Shown one piece after another: positions 44,372-53,015 of a stretch of 64,000 nt of DNA; positions within the stretch are counted from its first letter, which is position 1, and each line of letters starts with the position of its first letter. A program made the position numbers and the translations under genes. Source of the stretch: Epilithonimonas xixisoli (GTDB lineage Bacteria; Bacteroidota; Bacteroidia; Flavobacteriales; Weeksellaceae). Location of the stretch: the NCBI RefSeq assembly GCF_004365655.1, contig NZ_SOEO01000001.1:1426001-1490000 (forward strand). The letters are read 5' to 3'. The notes beneath the pieces are model-generated. The model saw only the letters and a program-made list of their open reading frames with translations, had not been told where the DNA came from and did not search any database.

Positions 44372-44887
44372 ATGAAATATGTCCAAATTAGCTTGAAAAA
44401 TTTATTTATAATCTATGTTTTTTCAATTGCTATTTTAGCATTAATTTGTAAATATTATTTTCAAATAATTGATGAAAAAAGTCTGCACAATGCATTTTAT
44501 AAATACATTTCTGTCTCCTTCGTAATAATATTTTCATCGTTAGTAGGTGTAATTTGTTATAAATTTGGGTTTGATAATAAAGAAAATAAATTTTTGCTGA
44601 GAATTATTGGTTATTTTTCATTTATCGGCGTAGTCATTTTTATCAATATCTGTTTTTGTTTTATTTTTTTAGTTTCATTTAATTCAATTTTAAGAAAATC
44701 AAATGAAACATATTCATTTCATGGTCATATTACCAAAGTTGAAAGTTATAAATTATCAACTACTATTAGCTTATATGATAAATCTTTAAAAGAAACAAAG
44801 AACTTTTCAGTTAACAAAGATTACACGGTAGGCGAATATGTAACATTCCATCTTAAAAAAGGAAAATTCGATATTTATTATAATTAA
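44372..44887 (+). CDS. Hypothetical membrane protein, 171 aa
   Basis: I do not recognise this protein. It has three predicted hydrophobic helices (about 10-30, 46-63 and 77-101) followed by a soluble C-terminal domain of about 65 residues with alternating hydrophobic and polar residues (TYSFHGHITKVESYKLST, then YTVGEYVTFHLKKGKFDIYY). The codon use is AT-rich even for this genome. It stands between idi and the TIP30-like gene with small gaps. Confidence 0.6.
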   Translation: MKYVQISLKNLFIIYVFSIAILALICKYYFQIIDEKSLHNAFYKYISVSFVIIFSSLVGVICYKFGFDNKENKFLLRIIGYFSFIGVVIFINICFCFIFLVSFNSILRKSNETYSFHGHITKVESYKLSTTISLYDKSLKETKNFSVNKDYTVGEYVTFHLKKGKFDIYYN

Positions 44888-44954
44888 ATAATTTAAAACC
44901 ACAAAAGTTCAATCCCGAAAATATTGCTTAACTTTATTATCAAAACTTAATACA

Positions 44955-45608
44955 ATGAAAGCTTTGATAATTGGCGCTACTGGCGCTACCGGAAAAGACC
45001 TTGTGGATCAACTTTGTTTGGATTCCGACTATGAACAAATCGATATTTTTGTAAGAAGACGTTCGGATTTTCACCACGAAAAAGTGAAAGCACATCTTGT
45101 AGATTTTGACCAACCGGAAGAATGGAAACACCTCGTGAAGGGCGACGTTGCATTTGCGTGTCTCGGAACGACGCTGAAAACAGCAGGTAGCAAAGACAAT
45201 CAATGGAAAATTGATTACGATTATCAATATAATTTTGCAATAGCGGCGAAAGAAAATCAGGTGGAGGATTTTGTTTTAGTTTCCTCTTACGGCGCAAATC
45301 CGAATTCTAAAATCTTCTATTCCCGAATGAAAGGTGAACTGGAAGAAGCCATCAAAAATCTGAAATTCGAGAAAACAACCTTCTTCAAACCCGGAATGCT
45401 GGAGCGAAAAAACACCGATAGAAATGGTGAAGTTTTTGGGTTAAAGGCATTAAAATTCATCAACAAATTAGGGCTTTTCAAAAGTCAACAACCGTTGCCA
45501 ACTTCGGTTCTAGCAAAAGCGATGATCAATGCTTCAAAAATTAAATCCAAGAGTTTTTCTGAGATCAGCTTGCATAATATTTTCAGTTTTGCGGAGAAGA
45601 AAAATTAA
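44955..45608 (+). CDS. TIP30/HTATIP2-like NAD(P)-binding protein
   Basis: This 217-residue atypical SDR starts ALIIGATGATGKDLVDQL, the Rossmann dinucleotide motif, and has the atypical active site region VLVSSYGAN..YSRMKGELEE and the C-terminal KPGMLERKNTDR. The order matches oxidoreductases of the HTATIP2 group. The substrate is unknown. It is followed by a clear terminator shared with the convergent galE operon. Confidence 0.82.
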   Translation: MKALIIGATGATGKDLVDQLCLDSDYEQIDIFVRRRSDFHHEKVKAHLVDFDQPEEWKHLVKGDVAFACLGTTLKTAGSKDNQWKIDYDYQYNFAIAAKENQVEDFVLVSSYGANPNSKIFYSRMKGELEEAIKNLKFEKTTFFKPGMLERKNTDRNGEVFGLKALKFINKLGLFKSQQPLPTSVLAKAMINASKIKSKSFSEISLHNIFSFAEKKN

Positions 45609-45610
45609 TA

Positions 45611-45640
45611 AAAAATCCAATCAGTTTTGATTGGATTTTT
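45611..45640. terminator. Bidirectional terminator between TIP30-like gene and galE
   Basis: AAAAATCCAATCA pairs with TGATTGGATTTTT around a 4-nt loop, between convergent genes. Confidence 0.85.
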
Positions 45641-45644
45641 TCTA

Positions 45645-46664
45645 TTAGTTTGTTCGTTCTTTCAGGTATTTTTGCCATTCCCAAGTGGTTCTGAGCGCTT
45701 CTTCCAGCGTTGTTTCGGATTTCCAACCGAGTTCTTTTTCAGCTTTGTCTGCGTTCGCATAAGCGATGGTGATATCACCTTCTCGCCTAGGGCAAATTTG
45801 ATAAGGAACTTTGACATCATTTGCCAACTCAAAAGCTTTTACAACTTCTAAAACTGACGAGCCTTTTCCTGTTCCCAAATTGTAAATATCCAGAACGGTT
45901 TCTTCTTCAGAATTTATAAGTTTTTTAAGCGCTGCAACGTGCGCTTTTGCCAAATCCAAAACATAGATATAATCGCGAATCGCAGTTCCGTCTTCGGTTG
46001 GATAATCATCTCCCCAAACGTTCAGTTTTTCTCGGATTCCCGCGGCAGTTTGCGTCACGTAAGGAACAAGATTGTTCGGAATTCCGGATGGCAACTCTCC
46101 AAGCAAAGCCGATGGATGCGCACCAATTGGATTGAAATATCTTAATAATGAAACTCTCTTCTGATATGCTTTTGAGAAATCCTTTAAAATATCTTCGCCC
46201 ATTTGTTTGGTTTTCCCATAGGAAGATTCTGCCTCTTTCAGAGGTGTGCTTTCGTCAATTGGCATTTGGTCGGCCTGACCATAAACGGTGCAAGATGAAC
46301 TGAAAATAAAATTGGAAATGTTTCTCTTTCTGAATTCCTGAAGGATATTAATCAAAGAAAAAAGATTGTTCTCATAATAATCCAAAGGCTTCTCCATACT
46401 CTCGCCCACTGCTTTGAAAGCGGCAAAATTGATACAACCTTCGATGTTATGAGCCTCAAAAACCTGGGTTAACAATTCTTTCCTCGTCAAATCGAAAGGA
46501 TAGAAAATTGGGCGTTTCCCAGTGATTTCTTCTATATTATTAAGAATAAATTTTTCTGAATTTGAAAGATCATCAACAATGATGACTTCAAAATTATTAT
46601 TGATCAATTCCACAACTGTGTGAGAACCGATGTAGCCGAGACCGCCTGTTACGAGTATGGACAT
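45645..46664 (-). CDS. galE: UDP-glucose 4-epimerase
   Basis: This 339-residue extended SDR interconverts UDP-glucose and UDP-galactose (or the N-acetyl forms). It has the NAD motif TGGLGYIGSH (6-15), FSSSCTVYG with the catalytic Ser/Thr, and the YGKTKQMGE catalytic Tyr-Lys pair, then YFNPIGAHPS. It is last in an operon with a membrane protein gene (17 nt upstream) and a DegT-type aminotransferase gene, a setting that suggests glycan precursors rather than only galactose use. Confidence 0.95.
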   Translation of the reverse strand: MSILVTGGLGYIGSHTVVELINNNFEVIIVDDLSNSEKFILNNIEEITGKRPIFYPFDLTRKELLTQVFEAHNIEGCINFAAFKAVGESMEKPLDYYENNLFSLINILQEFRKRNISNFIFSSSCTVYGQADQMPIDESTPLKEAESSYGKTKQMGEDILKDFSKAYQKRVSLLRYFNPIGAHPSALLGELPSGIPNNLVPYVTQTAAGIREKLNVWGDDYPTEDGTAIRDYIYVLDLAKAHVAALKKLINSEEETVLDIYNLGTGKGSSVLEVVKAFELANDVKVPYQICPRREGDITIAYANADKAEKELGWKSETTLEEALRTTWEWQKYLKERTN

Positions 46665-46681
46665 AGTTTTTAGTTATAATT

Positions 46682-47125
46682 TTAATCTTGAGGTTTCCCT
46701 ATTTCGTTTAATTCGTAGAAACTTATTTTAAATTTATTTTTGGTATTAAAATAAATTAATGAAGTGAAAATTAGTGTAAATATACTTATCAAAATAATGA
46801 AAAATATTTGTCCATTACTTCCTTCATATTTCAAATAATGAATGTTGAAATCGTAAAAATTCAACAAAATACCTAATACATAAATAATATTAAGAAAAAG
46901 TATAGATTTTTTTGGTTTAAACAATAAGACAATTAAAGCAAAGAAATAGATAATAAAATATCCACAATACAATAATAATTCACTTAAATGATTTCTATCG
47001 AAAAAGCGATCATCATTAGAAAAAATGAAATAGCTTAAACTCAAAACAGTAATAATAAAAAGAATTAAATTAAATATAACATTTAATAAATATAATGTTT
47101 TACTACTAAAAATCTTTTTTTTCAT
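46682..47125 (-). CDS. Hypothetical four-helix membrane protein
   Basis: This 147-residue protein has four predicted membrane helices at about 13-34, 48-68, 74-92 and 105-125, with short loops and a basic start. The ATG follows the aminotransferase stop codon with no spacing (TAA then ATG), so it is translationally coupled, and galE follows 17 nt on. I recognise no family. It may help export or flip a sugar-linked product, but that is inference only. Confidence 0.65.
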   Translation of the reverse strand: MKKKIFSSKTLYLLNVIFNLILFIITVLSLSYFIFSNDDRFFDRNHLSELLLYCGYFIIYFFALIVLLFKPKKSILFLNIIYVLGILLNFYDFNIHYLKYEGSNGQIFFIILISIFTLIFTSLIYFNTKNKFKISFYELNEIGKPQD

Positions 47126-48253
47126 TTATTTCCCAAAAAACTCCAAGACAGAATCCGTAATATACTTCAACTGTTCTTCGTCCAATTCTGTATGCATTGG
47201 CAGAGAAATTACTTCATCTAATAATTTGTCTGTATTCACAAAATCGGCAGGATTACTTTCTTGATAATAAGCTTTCTGTTTTCTAAGCGCCACAGGATAA
47301 TAGATCATCGCAGGAATTTCTTTCTCTGTAAGATATTGCTGAAGTTCGTTGCGCTTTCCGTTGGTGATTCTCAATGTGTATTGATGAAAAACGTGTGTGG
47401 AATTTTCTGCTCTTTTTGGCGTCAGGATATTTTCGTTTCCGGCAAAAGCTTCGTCATAATAATCCGCTGCTTTTCTTCTGGCTTCGTTGTAAGAATCAAG
47501 GTTTGGAAGTTTTTTTCTCAAAACTGCCGCTTGAATGCTGTCCAATCTGGAGTTAACACCAACCTCATCGTGATAATAACGTTCGTACATTCCGTGGTTG
47601 ACGATGCCTCTCAATCTGTGAGCAAGTTCATCATCATTGGTAAAAATAGCGCCTCCATCGCCGTAGCAACCTAAGTTTTTAGACGGAAAAAATGATGTCG
47701 TGCCGATGGTTCCCATTGTACCGGCTTTTTTCTCAGTTCCATCAGAAAAAATGAAATCTGAACCAATTGCTTGTGCATTATCTTCAACAACGTACAAATT
47801 ATGTTCTTTAGCAATTTTCAGAATTTCTTCCATATTGCCACATTGTCCAAAAATATGAACCGGAATGATTGCCTTTGTTCTTGGCGTGATTGCTTTTTTG
47901 ATTGCTTCTGTATCAATGGTAAAAGTATCGTAATCTACATCTACCAAAACAGATTTCAGTTTCAGTAAATGAATCACTTCCACCGTAGCAGCAAATGTAA
48001 AATCTGCTGTGATCACCTCATCGCCTTCCTTCAGGTCCAAAGCCATCAACGCAATTTGGAGCGCGTCTGTTCCATTGGCACAAGGAATCACGTGTTTTAC
48101 ATCCAAATATGTTTCCAGATCTGCTTGGAAAGATTTGACTTCCGGACCATTTATAAAAGCCGCAGAATCCATCACATTCAAAACTGCATTGTCAACTTCA
48201 CTTTTAATTTTATAGTATTGGCTTTGTAAATCAACCATTTGGATTTTCTTCAT
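47126..48253 (-). CDS. DegT/DnrJ/EryC1-type sugar aminotransferase
   Basis: This 375-residue PLP enzyme aminates keto-sugar nucleotides. It has the typical MVDLQSQYYKIKSEV start, PCANGTDALQIAL, VVEDNAQAIGS and the PLP lysine in TTSFFPSKNLGCYGDGGA. It resembles WbpE/WlbC-like aminotransferases, which feed amino sugars to surface polysaccharides. The first codons used elsewhere in the frame (to 48289) are not conserved; ATG 48253 begins the family's normal start. Operon order is aminotransferase, membrane protein, galE. Confidence 0.88.
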   Translation of the reverse strand: MKKIQMVDLQSQYYKIKSEVDNAVLNVMDSAAFINGPEVKSFQADLETYLDVKHVIPCANGTDALQIALMALDLKEGDEVITADFTFAATVEVIHLLKLKSVLVDVDYDTFTIDTEAIKKAITPRTKAIIPVHIFGQCGNMEEILKIAKEHNLYVVEDNAQAIGSDFIFSDGTEKKAGTMGTIGTTSFFPSKNLGCYGDGGAIFTNDDELAHRLRGIVNHGMYERYYHDEVGVNSRLDSIQAAVLRKKLPNLDSYNEARRKAADYYDEAFAGNENILTPKRAENSTHVFHQYTLRITNGKRNELQQYLTEKEIPAMIYYPVALRKQKAYYQESNPADFVNTDKLLDEVISLPMHTELDEEQLKYITDSVLEFFGK

Positions 48254-48395
48254 AATCAAATATTTATTATTAAACGCATCTGAAAGCATTATGAATATTA
48301 ATAAAAATAATTCTTCGGACTGATTTCAAATGCAAAAACATTATTTTGTAAATTTACATTTATTTATCAGTTTAAAAAATCCAAATCACCAAAAC

Positions 48396-50000
48396 GTGAG
48401 AAAAATCTTTACAATTTTGTCGGTTAGCTTTTCTTTGATAGCAACGGCTCAAACCGAATTAGTTTTCGTGTACTTCAAAGACAAACCCAGCAAAGCGGCA
48501 TTCTATTCCAATCCATTATCGGAACTTAGCCAAAAATCTTTGGACAGGAGAAGCAACCTTGGAATTGCACTTTCGGATCAGGATGCGCCTATTGAACAAA
48601 GTTATATTACTAATATTCAAAACCTTGGATTTACAGTCACCGATTACTCCAAATGGCTGAATGGCGTGGCGGTGAATGCGACTCCAACTCAGATTCAAAC
48701 TTTAGCTCAACAAAGCTTTGTGGTTCACGTGGAAAGTTTCGTGAGAAATCCAAACGGCGGAAAACGCAACGAAAAAATTGAAAAGTTCAAAGATCTGCAG
48801 GAAATCGGAAACAAATCCGCACTCACCAATTTCAACTATGGCTACGGACTGCCGCAAGCCAATCAAATCAACGTCCGCGCCCTTCACGTGGCGGGATTTA
48901 CAGGTACGGGAATGACGATTGCTGTGATCGACACCGGATTCCCTAGTGTGAATACAGGAAATGCTTTCAAAAGACTTCGGGACAACGGACAAATCAAAGG
49001 CGGTTATAATTTCATTAATAAAACCTCCGACATCTACAATACGTCTCTGAACTCCCATGGAAGTGTTTGCCTGGGTGCGATTGGTGGCTATTTGGATGGA
49101 CAATTTGTAGGAACTGCTCCAGATGCCGATTTTTATCTTTATGCTTCCGAAGACGCTGGAAACGAAATCCCCGAAGAACAACTCTACTGGATAGAAGCGG
49201 CGGAAGAAGCCGACAGAAAAGGCGTGGATCTCATCTCAACATCATTAGGCTATCACACTTTCGACGACAGCCGGTACGATTACACCTATGCAGATATGAA
49301 TGGGACGACATCCTTCATCGCCCGAGGCGCACAAATTGCGACAGAGAAAGGAATCTTCGTCACTTTTGCTGCCGGAAACGACGGAAACAATAGCTGGCAT
49401 TACGTTGCCACACCAGCTGACAATGAGAAGGTTTTCACGATTGGCGCCGTTACAAGTCAAGGAACCAGTTCTTCTTTTTCATCCTACGGACCGAATGCAG
49501 ACGGCGTTGTAAAGCCTGATGGCGTGGCGAGAGGGACAGAAACTTTTACAGTTTACGGTGGACAAGTGACCCAAGCCAGTGGGACATCTTTGGCAAATCC
49601 TGTAGCTGCGGGTGGCGTTGCGTGTCTTTTGCAATCGTTGCCGAAGAGCATTTCTCGTGAAGCGGTGAAAGACAAATTGAGGCAAGACGCATCACTCTAT
49701 CCAAACTACGACGATCAGCAGGGCTACGGCATTCTCAATTTTTACAAAACTTACCAAACGCTTGGTGTTACAGACCTTAAGAAAACGCAGATCAAAATCT
49801 ATCCAAATCCAGCAAAGAACTTCATCAATATCTCAACTGAGAAACCAATCCAATCTGTAGAAATCTATGATGTATTGGGAAGATTGATAAAAACGGAAAC
49901 CAAAAACAACGTTAATATTTCTCAACTGGCTAAAGGAAATTACTTCCTCAAGATAAAAACCAGTGATCAGGAATTGATCGAGAAATTCATCAAAGAATAA
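48396..50000 (+). CDS. Secreted subtilisin-family protease with T9SS C-terminal domain
   Basis: This 534-residue protein has a signal peptide (IFTILSVSFSLIATAQ), a propeptide-like region, and an S8 catalytic domain with the triad Asp in AVIDTGFPS, His in LNSHGSVCLGAIGG and Ser in ASGTSLANPVAAGG. The oxyanion region reads FAAGNDGN. The final 75 residues start IYPNPAKNFINIS and form a type A T9SS domain. The GTG at 48396 is preferred over ATG 48330, because a TAAATTTA promoter-like box lies between them at 48349-48356. Confidence 0.9.
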   Translation: MRKIFTILSVSFSLIATAQTELVFVYFKDKPSKAAFYSNPLSELSQKSLDRRSNLGIALSDQDAPIEQSYITNIQNLGFTVTDYSKWLNGVAVNATPTQIQTLAQQSFVVHVESFVRNPNGGKRNEKIEKFKDLQEIGNKSALTNFNYGYGLPQANQINVRALHVAGFTGTGMTIAVIDTGFPSVNTGNAFKRLRDNGQIKGGYNFINKTSDIYNTSLNSHGSVCLGAIGGYLDGQFVGTAPDADFYLYASEDAGNEIPEEQLYWIEAAEEADRKGVDLISTSLGYHTFDDSRYDYTYADMNGTTSFIARGAQIATEKGIFVTFAAGNDGNNSWHYVATPADNEKVFTIGAVTSQGTSSSFSSYGPNADGVVKPDGVARGTETFTVYGGQVTQASGTSLANPVAAGGVACLLQSLPKSISREAVKDKLRQDASLYPNYDDQQGYGILNFYKTYQTLGVTDLKKTQIKIYPNPAKNFINISTEKPIQSVEIYDVLGRLIKTETKNNVNISQLAKGNYFLKIKTSDQELIEKFIKE

Positions 50001-50009
50001 AACAAAATC

Positions 50010-50044
50010 AAGAGTCATAATTTATTTTGGCTCTTTTTTTTTTT
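50010..50044 (+). terminator. Terminator of the subtilase gene
   Basis: AAGAGTC pairs with GGCTCTT (one wobble pair) and is followed by a run of about nine T's, starting 10 nt after the stop. Confidence 0.7.
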
Positions 50045-50096
50045 AGAATCTTTGGAAAGTGAATTATGTAACAACACATCATTTAATTTAAACAAA

Positions 50097-50120
50097 AAAG
50101 CTTTACAATCGCAAAGCTTT
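50097..50120 (-). terminator. Terminator of the VOC/SRPBCC operon
   Basis: AAAGCTTT repeats on both sides of an 8-nt loop and is followed on the minus strand by six T's. It lies 7 nt past the last stop codon of the operon. Confidence 0.75.
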
Positions 50121-50126
50121 CATTCT

Positions 50127-50564
50127 TTATCCTTCATATCCGGAATCCTTACTGAAATTAATCATCCAGTAAACTCCAAATTTATCTTTGAAACTACCGA
50201 AATAGTCGCCCCAGAATTGGTCTTCCATTGGTGCTTCCACTTCGCCGTCTGTAGAAAGTGCATTGAAAATTCTGTCGGCTTCTTCTCTGCTTTCCGGGAA
50301 GATCGAAATGTAATTTCCGTTTCCTTGCGTGAGAGTTTGGCCAATGGAAGGCATCGTGTCAGACGCCATCAAAAGGTCTTTCCCAATTGGCAATGCGATG
50401 TGCATCACTCTGTTTTTTTCTTCTTCTGAGAAGTTTTCGGTTCCGGGCGCATTTCCCATTTTCATAACGCCTCCCACGAATTCTCCGCCGAAAACAGATT
50501 GGTAAAATGTGAAAGCTTCTTCTGCTGTACCATCAAAATTGAGGTAAGGATTTAATTTTGGCAT
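50127..50564 (-). CDS. VOC/PhnB-like fold protein
   Basis: This 145-residue single-domain protein of the glyoxalase/PhnB group has LNPYLNFDGTAEEAFTFYQS at the start, HIALPIGKDLLMASD in the centre and QFWGDYFGSFKDKFGVYWMI at the end. Residues that bind metal in glyoxalases are only partly present, as is usual in the PhnB-like group. It is the last gene of a five-gene minus-strand operon, 24 nt after the DinB gene. Confidence 0.85.
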   Translation of the reverse strand: MPKLNPYLNFDGTAEEAFTFYQSVFGGEFVGGVMKMGNAPGTENFSEEEKNRVMHIALPIGKDLLMASDTMPSIGQTLTQGNGNYISIFPESREEADRIFNALSTDGEVEAPMEDQFWGDYFGSFKDKFGVYWMINFSKDSGYEG

Positions 50565-50588
50565 AAGTCAATATTTTGTGATTAGTAT

Positions 50589-51113
50589 TTAGTATTTTAG
50601 GTCTTTATCGAAGTCATATTTCATTGCGTTGTAGCCCAGAATCTTTCTCATCAAGGCAATCTGTCCGGAGATGTAATCTTCTCTGCTGATGCACATTCCC
50701 ACAAAATTCAGAGTGTTTTCTTTGAAAAAATCAACGCCCATTCCCATTGGAAAATCTTGGTCTAGATCTTCGTCTGTTGCATCCAGCAATTTCTGATAAA
50801 CCAATGGTGAAATCTGATGAAAATTCGCTTTTAGTTCTTCCAAACTTGGATAACTGAAACTCTCATCCAAAGCTTTCCCTTGGAAAAACAAATCGCTGTG
50901 CGGGTTTTTCGCATCCAATCCAAGAACATTCCCCAAGGCGTAACGCATATCCAGAAAGTTGCCTACCATCCAAATAATGTGGTTGGTTTTCCCATCGATT
51001 CTTTTCTTTGCATCTTCTTCGGAAATACCGTCCAGAACCATCATAAACGTTTGCGAATGGGCTCGGAATGCGGGAATGATAATGTCCAGTTTTTTAGAAT
51101 TCGGTTGATCCAT
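50589..51113 (-). CDS. DinB-fold protein
   Basis: This 174-residue protein fits the DinB/YfiT-like four-helix bundle: an early helix (LDGISEEDAKKRIDGKTNHI, then WMVGNFLDMRYALGNVLG), a middle PSLEELKANFHQI helix and the final RKILGYNAMKY. The metal-binding His set is only partly visible (HIIW in helix 2). Fourth gene of the five-gene operon. Function is unknown; the fold binds metals or thiols in better-known members. Confidence 0.75.
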   Translation of the reverse strand: MDQPNSKKLDIIIPAFRAHSQTFMMVLDGISEEDAKKRIDGKTNHIIWMVGNFLDMRYALGNVLGLDAKNPHSDLFFQGKALDESFSYPSLEELKANFHQISPLVYQKLLDATDEDLDQDFPMGMGVDFFKENTLNFVGMCISREDYISGQIALMRKILGYNAMKYDFDKDLKY

Positions 51114-51128
51114 AATTTTATTTTTAAA

Positions 51129-51569
51129 TTAACTTTCTGAAAGTTTTTTAACAATCTCCAATCCTTTCATGAAGCCGTTATCAAACATTTCTTTGTAGTT
51201 TTCATGGGAATCTACTGTGGCTTTTAGCAGAACTTTTCCGTTGCTTTCTTCGAGATAATAGGCTTCTTTGCTTCCGCTCCAGACTTTTATCTTTTCGCTT
51301 TCGGTGTCTTCTACCCCATCGGTCATTTCTCCCAAATGTTTGAAAATTATATATTTATTTTCCTCCATTTTATCTATCGTACTTACCATTCCGTTTTTCT
51401 TGCTGGAATCTGTGAAATACGTTTTCCCACCTACTTGCCAATCCGTTACTATTTGGGAATCCGGGCTAAAGAAATACGTCCATTGCGGGTATGTCTTTTC
51501 GTTCCAAAGTACGTCCCAGACTTTCTCTGCTGGTGCATCAATCTCGATTTGATATTTGAAAGTTTCCAT
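51129..51569 (-). CDS. SRPBCC (AHSA1-like) protein, second copy in operon
   Basis: This 146-residue protein begins FKYQIEIDAPAEKVWDVLWN, the classic start-related lipid-transfer/AHSA1 fold, and continues with YFFSPDSQIVTDWQVGGKTY and IIFKHLGEM. The fold forms a hydrophobic cavity for a small ligand. The open frame extends 60 codons upstream into the VOC gene; ATG 51569 is chosen because it begins the SRPBCC domain and lies 11 nt after the upstream stop. Third gene in the operon. Confidence 0.85.
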   Translation of the reverse strand: METFKYQIEIDAPAEKVWDVLWNEKTYPQWTYFFSPDSQIVTDWQVGGKTYFTDSSKKNGMVSTIDKMEENKYIIFKHLGEMTDGVEDTESEKIKVWSGSKEAYYLEESNGKVLLKATVDSHENYKEMFDNGFMKGLEIVKKLSES

Positions 51570-51580
51570 AATATTTTGAT

Positions 51581-52432
51581 TTATGAGTTGTAAGCGTCTT
51601 CTATGTCTTTGATGATGATTTTCTTCATTGTCATCATGGCAGCAAAAGCTTTTTGGGCTTTTTCCACTTCGTGTGTATTGGTGAGTTCTATCAGTCTGTG
51701 AGGAACAATCTGCCAGCTGAATCCATATTTGTCCTTCAGCCAACCGCACATACTTTCTGCGCCTTCTTTGGTGAACAGGTTCCAGTAATAATCAGTTTCT
51801 TCCTGATCTTTTGTCATAATGGTCATAGAAGTTCCTTCTGTAAAATCTGCATTATGGTTTTGCGAGCTGTCCATCGCCATCATTACATAATCATTGATGA
51901 TAAACTGAGCGTGTGCTACGTTTCCCGCCGTATCGCCTTGACCTTCCTCATATTCCAAGATACCTTCTATTTCAGAGTTTGGAAAAATACTGGTGTAATA
52001 CTTCAACGCTTCTTTGCAGTTGCCATTGTTTTTTCCGGTAAACATCATCACGGGAGAAAACTTCTGTTTTGCTTTTTCTGTCCCGAGGTACAGCTGCCAA
52101 GAAATCCCGTATTGATCTTCTACCCAAGCATATTTTTCGCTCCAAGGATAGGCATCCAATTCCATCATGACCTTTCCGCTTTCTGATAATTTTTGATAAT
52201 AGCTTTCCACTTCTTCTGCAGAATCGCACATCACCATCAGCGATAATGTAACATTGGGTTTAAACATTGGGCCGGCATTCAGGAGCATCAATTTCTGACC
52301 TTCAATCTCTATGTCAATCACCATTGGTGTGTCCAGCGTTATTTTAGAATTCCGAAATACCGATGTATAGAATTTGGCAGCTTCTGCTCCATTTTGATTG
52401 AACCAAAAACAGGGAAATAGGTTGTTGTTCAT
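51581..52432 (-). CDS. Double-domain VOC/PhnB-like protein
   Basis: This 283-residue protein has two glyoxalase/PhnB-type modules in tandem: LFPCFWFNQNGAEAAKFYTS..WVEDQYGISWQLYL for the first, and FSPVMMFTGKNNGNCKEALK..WLKDKYGFSWQIVP for the second, each ending in the same KYGFSWQ-type strand. Such duplication is common in the PhnB-like group. Enzymatic activity is not established. Second gene in the operon, 46 nt after the first. Confidence 0.85.
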   Translation of the reverse strand: MNNNLFPCFWFNQNGAEAAKFYTSVFRNSKITLDTPMVIDIEIEGQKLMLLNAGPMFKPNVTLSLMVMCDSAEEVESYYQKLSESGKVMMELDAYPWSEKYAWVEDQYGISWQLYLGTEKAKQKFSPVMMFTGKNNGNCKEALKYYTSIFPNSEIEGILEYEEGQGDTAGNVAHAQFIINDYVMMAMDSSQNHNADFTEGTSMTIMTKDQEETDYYWNLFTKEGAESMCGWLKDKYGFSWQIVPHRLIELTNTHEVEKAQKAFAAMMTMKKIIIKDIEDAYNS

Positions 52433-52478
52433 AATTTTGATTTATAAATGATGAATGATAGGTGATATTTTGAATTTC

Positions 52479-52892
52479 CTAAAGACTTTCTGAGTAGTTT
52501 TTAAAATTATCTAAAATAGCTTGCCAGCCATCTTTCTGAAAATCCAGTGGATTCATATTTTCCGGATCAAAGTTTTCTGTGACTTTGGTTTTGTCTTCCG
52601 ATATTTTTTCAAAGATTACTTCGATGTTTCTGCCGTCTTCGAAATGGTATTTAATCCATTTATTTTCTACAACTACATCGTAAATCCCTACCAAATCGAA
52701 ACCGAAACTTCCGTCTTTGGCCTGCATTCGCACTTCTAACTTCCCGCCTACCTTCAAATCGTTTTTGGCAGATGGACATTCCCAACTCTCGTGTGCGAAG
52801 TTCCAGTTTACAATATGTTCTGGTAGATTGAAGTGGTTCCAGACTTCATTTACAGGCTTGTTAATTTCTGTTGTAACTGTCAGTTGATTCAT
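52479..52892 (-). CDS. SRPBCC (AHSA1-like) protein, first gene of a five-gene operon
   Basis: This 137-residue protein starts QLTVTTEINKPVNEVWNHFN and continues with AHESWECPSAKNDLKVGGKL and the C-terminal DGWQAILDNFKNY helix, a compact START/AHSA1 fold. The operon order is SRPBCC, double VOC, SRPBCC, DinB, VOC, with gaps of 46, 11, 15 and 24 nt. The set suggests handling of a reactive small molecule or a stress response, which is inference. It has a good promoter and a 9-mer repeat in its leader. Confidence 0.85.
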   Translation of the reverse strand: MNQLTVTTEINKPVNEVWNHFNLPEHIVNWNFAHESWECPSAKNDLKVGGKLEVRMQAKDGSFGFDLVGIYDVVVENKWIKYHFEDGRNIEVIFEKISEDKTKVTENFDPENMNPLDFQKDGWQAILDNFKNYSESL

Positions 52893-52918
52893 TTTTATTT
52901 CTTTTATTTCTTTTATTT

Positions 52919-52947
52919 CAAAGTTAAATTTATTTTGAATCCGCCAA
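52919..52947 (-). promoter_or_regulatory. Promoter of the SRPBCC/VOC operon
   Basis: On the minus strand TTG (complement of 52945-52947) and TAACTTTG (complement of 52919-52926) are 18 nt apart. The leader contains nearly three copies of AAATAAAAG. Confidence 0.65.
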
Positions 52948-52981
52948 CTTGCCTTAGGATAATTTTTCTGATATTAAACAA

Positions 52982-53007
52982 AAAATCACTCGTAAAAGAG
53001 TGATTTT
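52982..53007 (-). terminator. Terminator of the DUF3108-like gene
   Basis: AAAATCACTC pairs with GAGTGATTTT around a 6-nt loop, 9 nt downstream of the minus-strand stop. Confidence 0.8.
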
Positions 53008-53015
53008 CAATTTGT

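Noticed and set aside
48330-48395. ATG at 48330 as start of the subtilase
   Set aside because: A promoter-like box lies between it and GTG 48396, and the signal peptide begins at the GTG.
51570-51749. N-terminal extension of the second SRPBCC gene
   Set aside because: It overlaps the upstream VOC gene in another frame and is His/Arg-rich without conservation cues; the domain begins at 51569.
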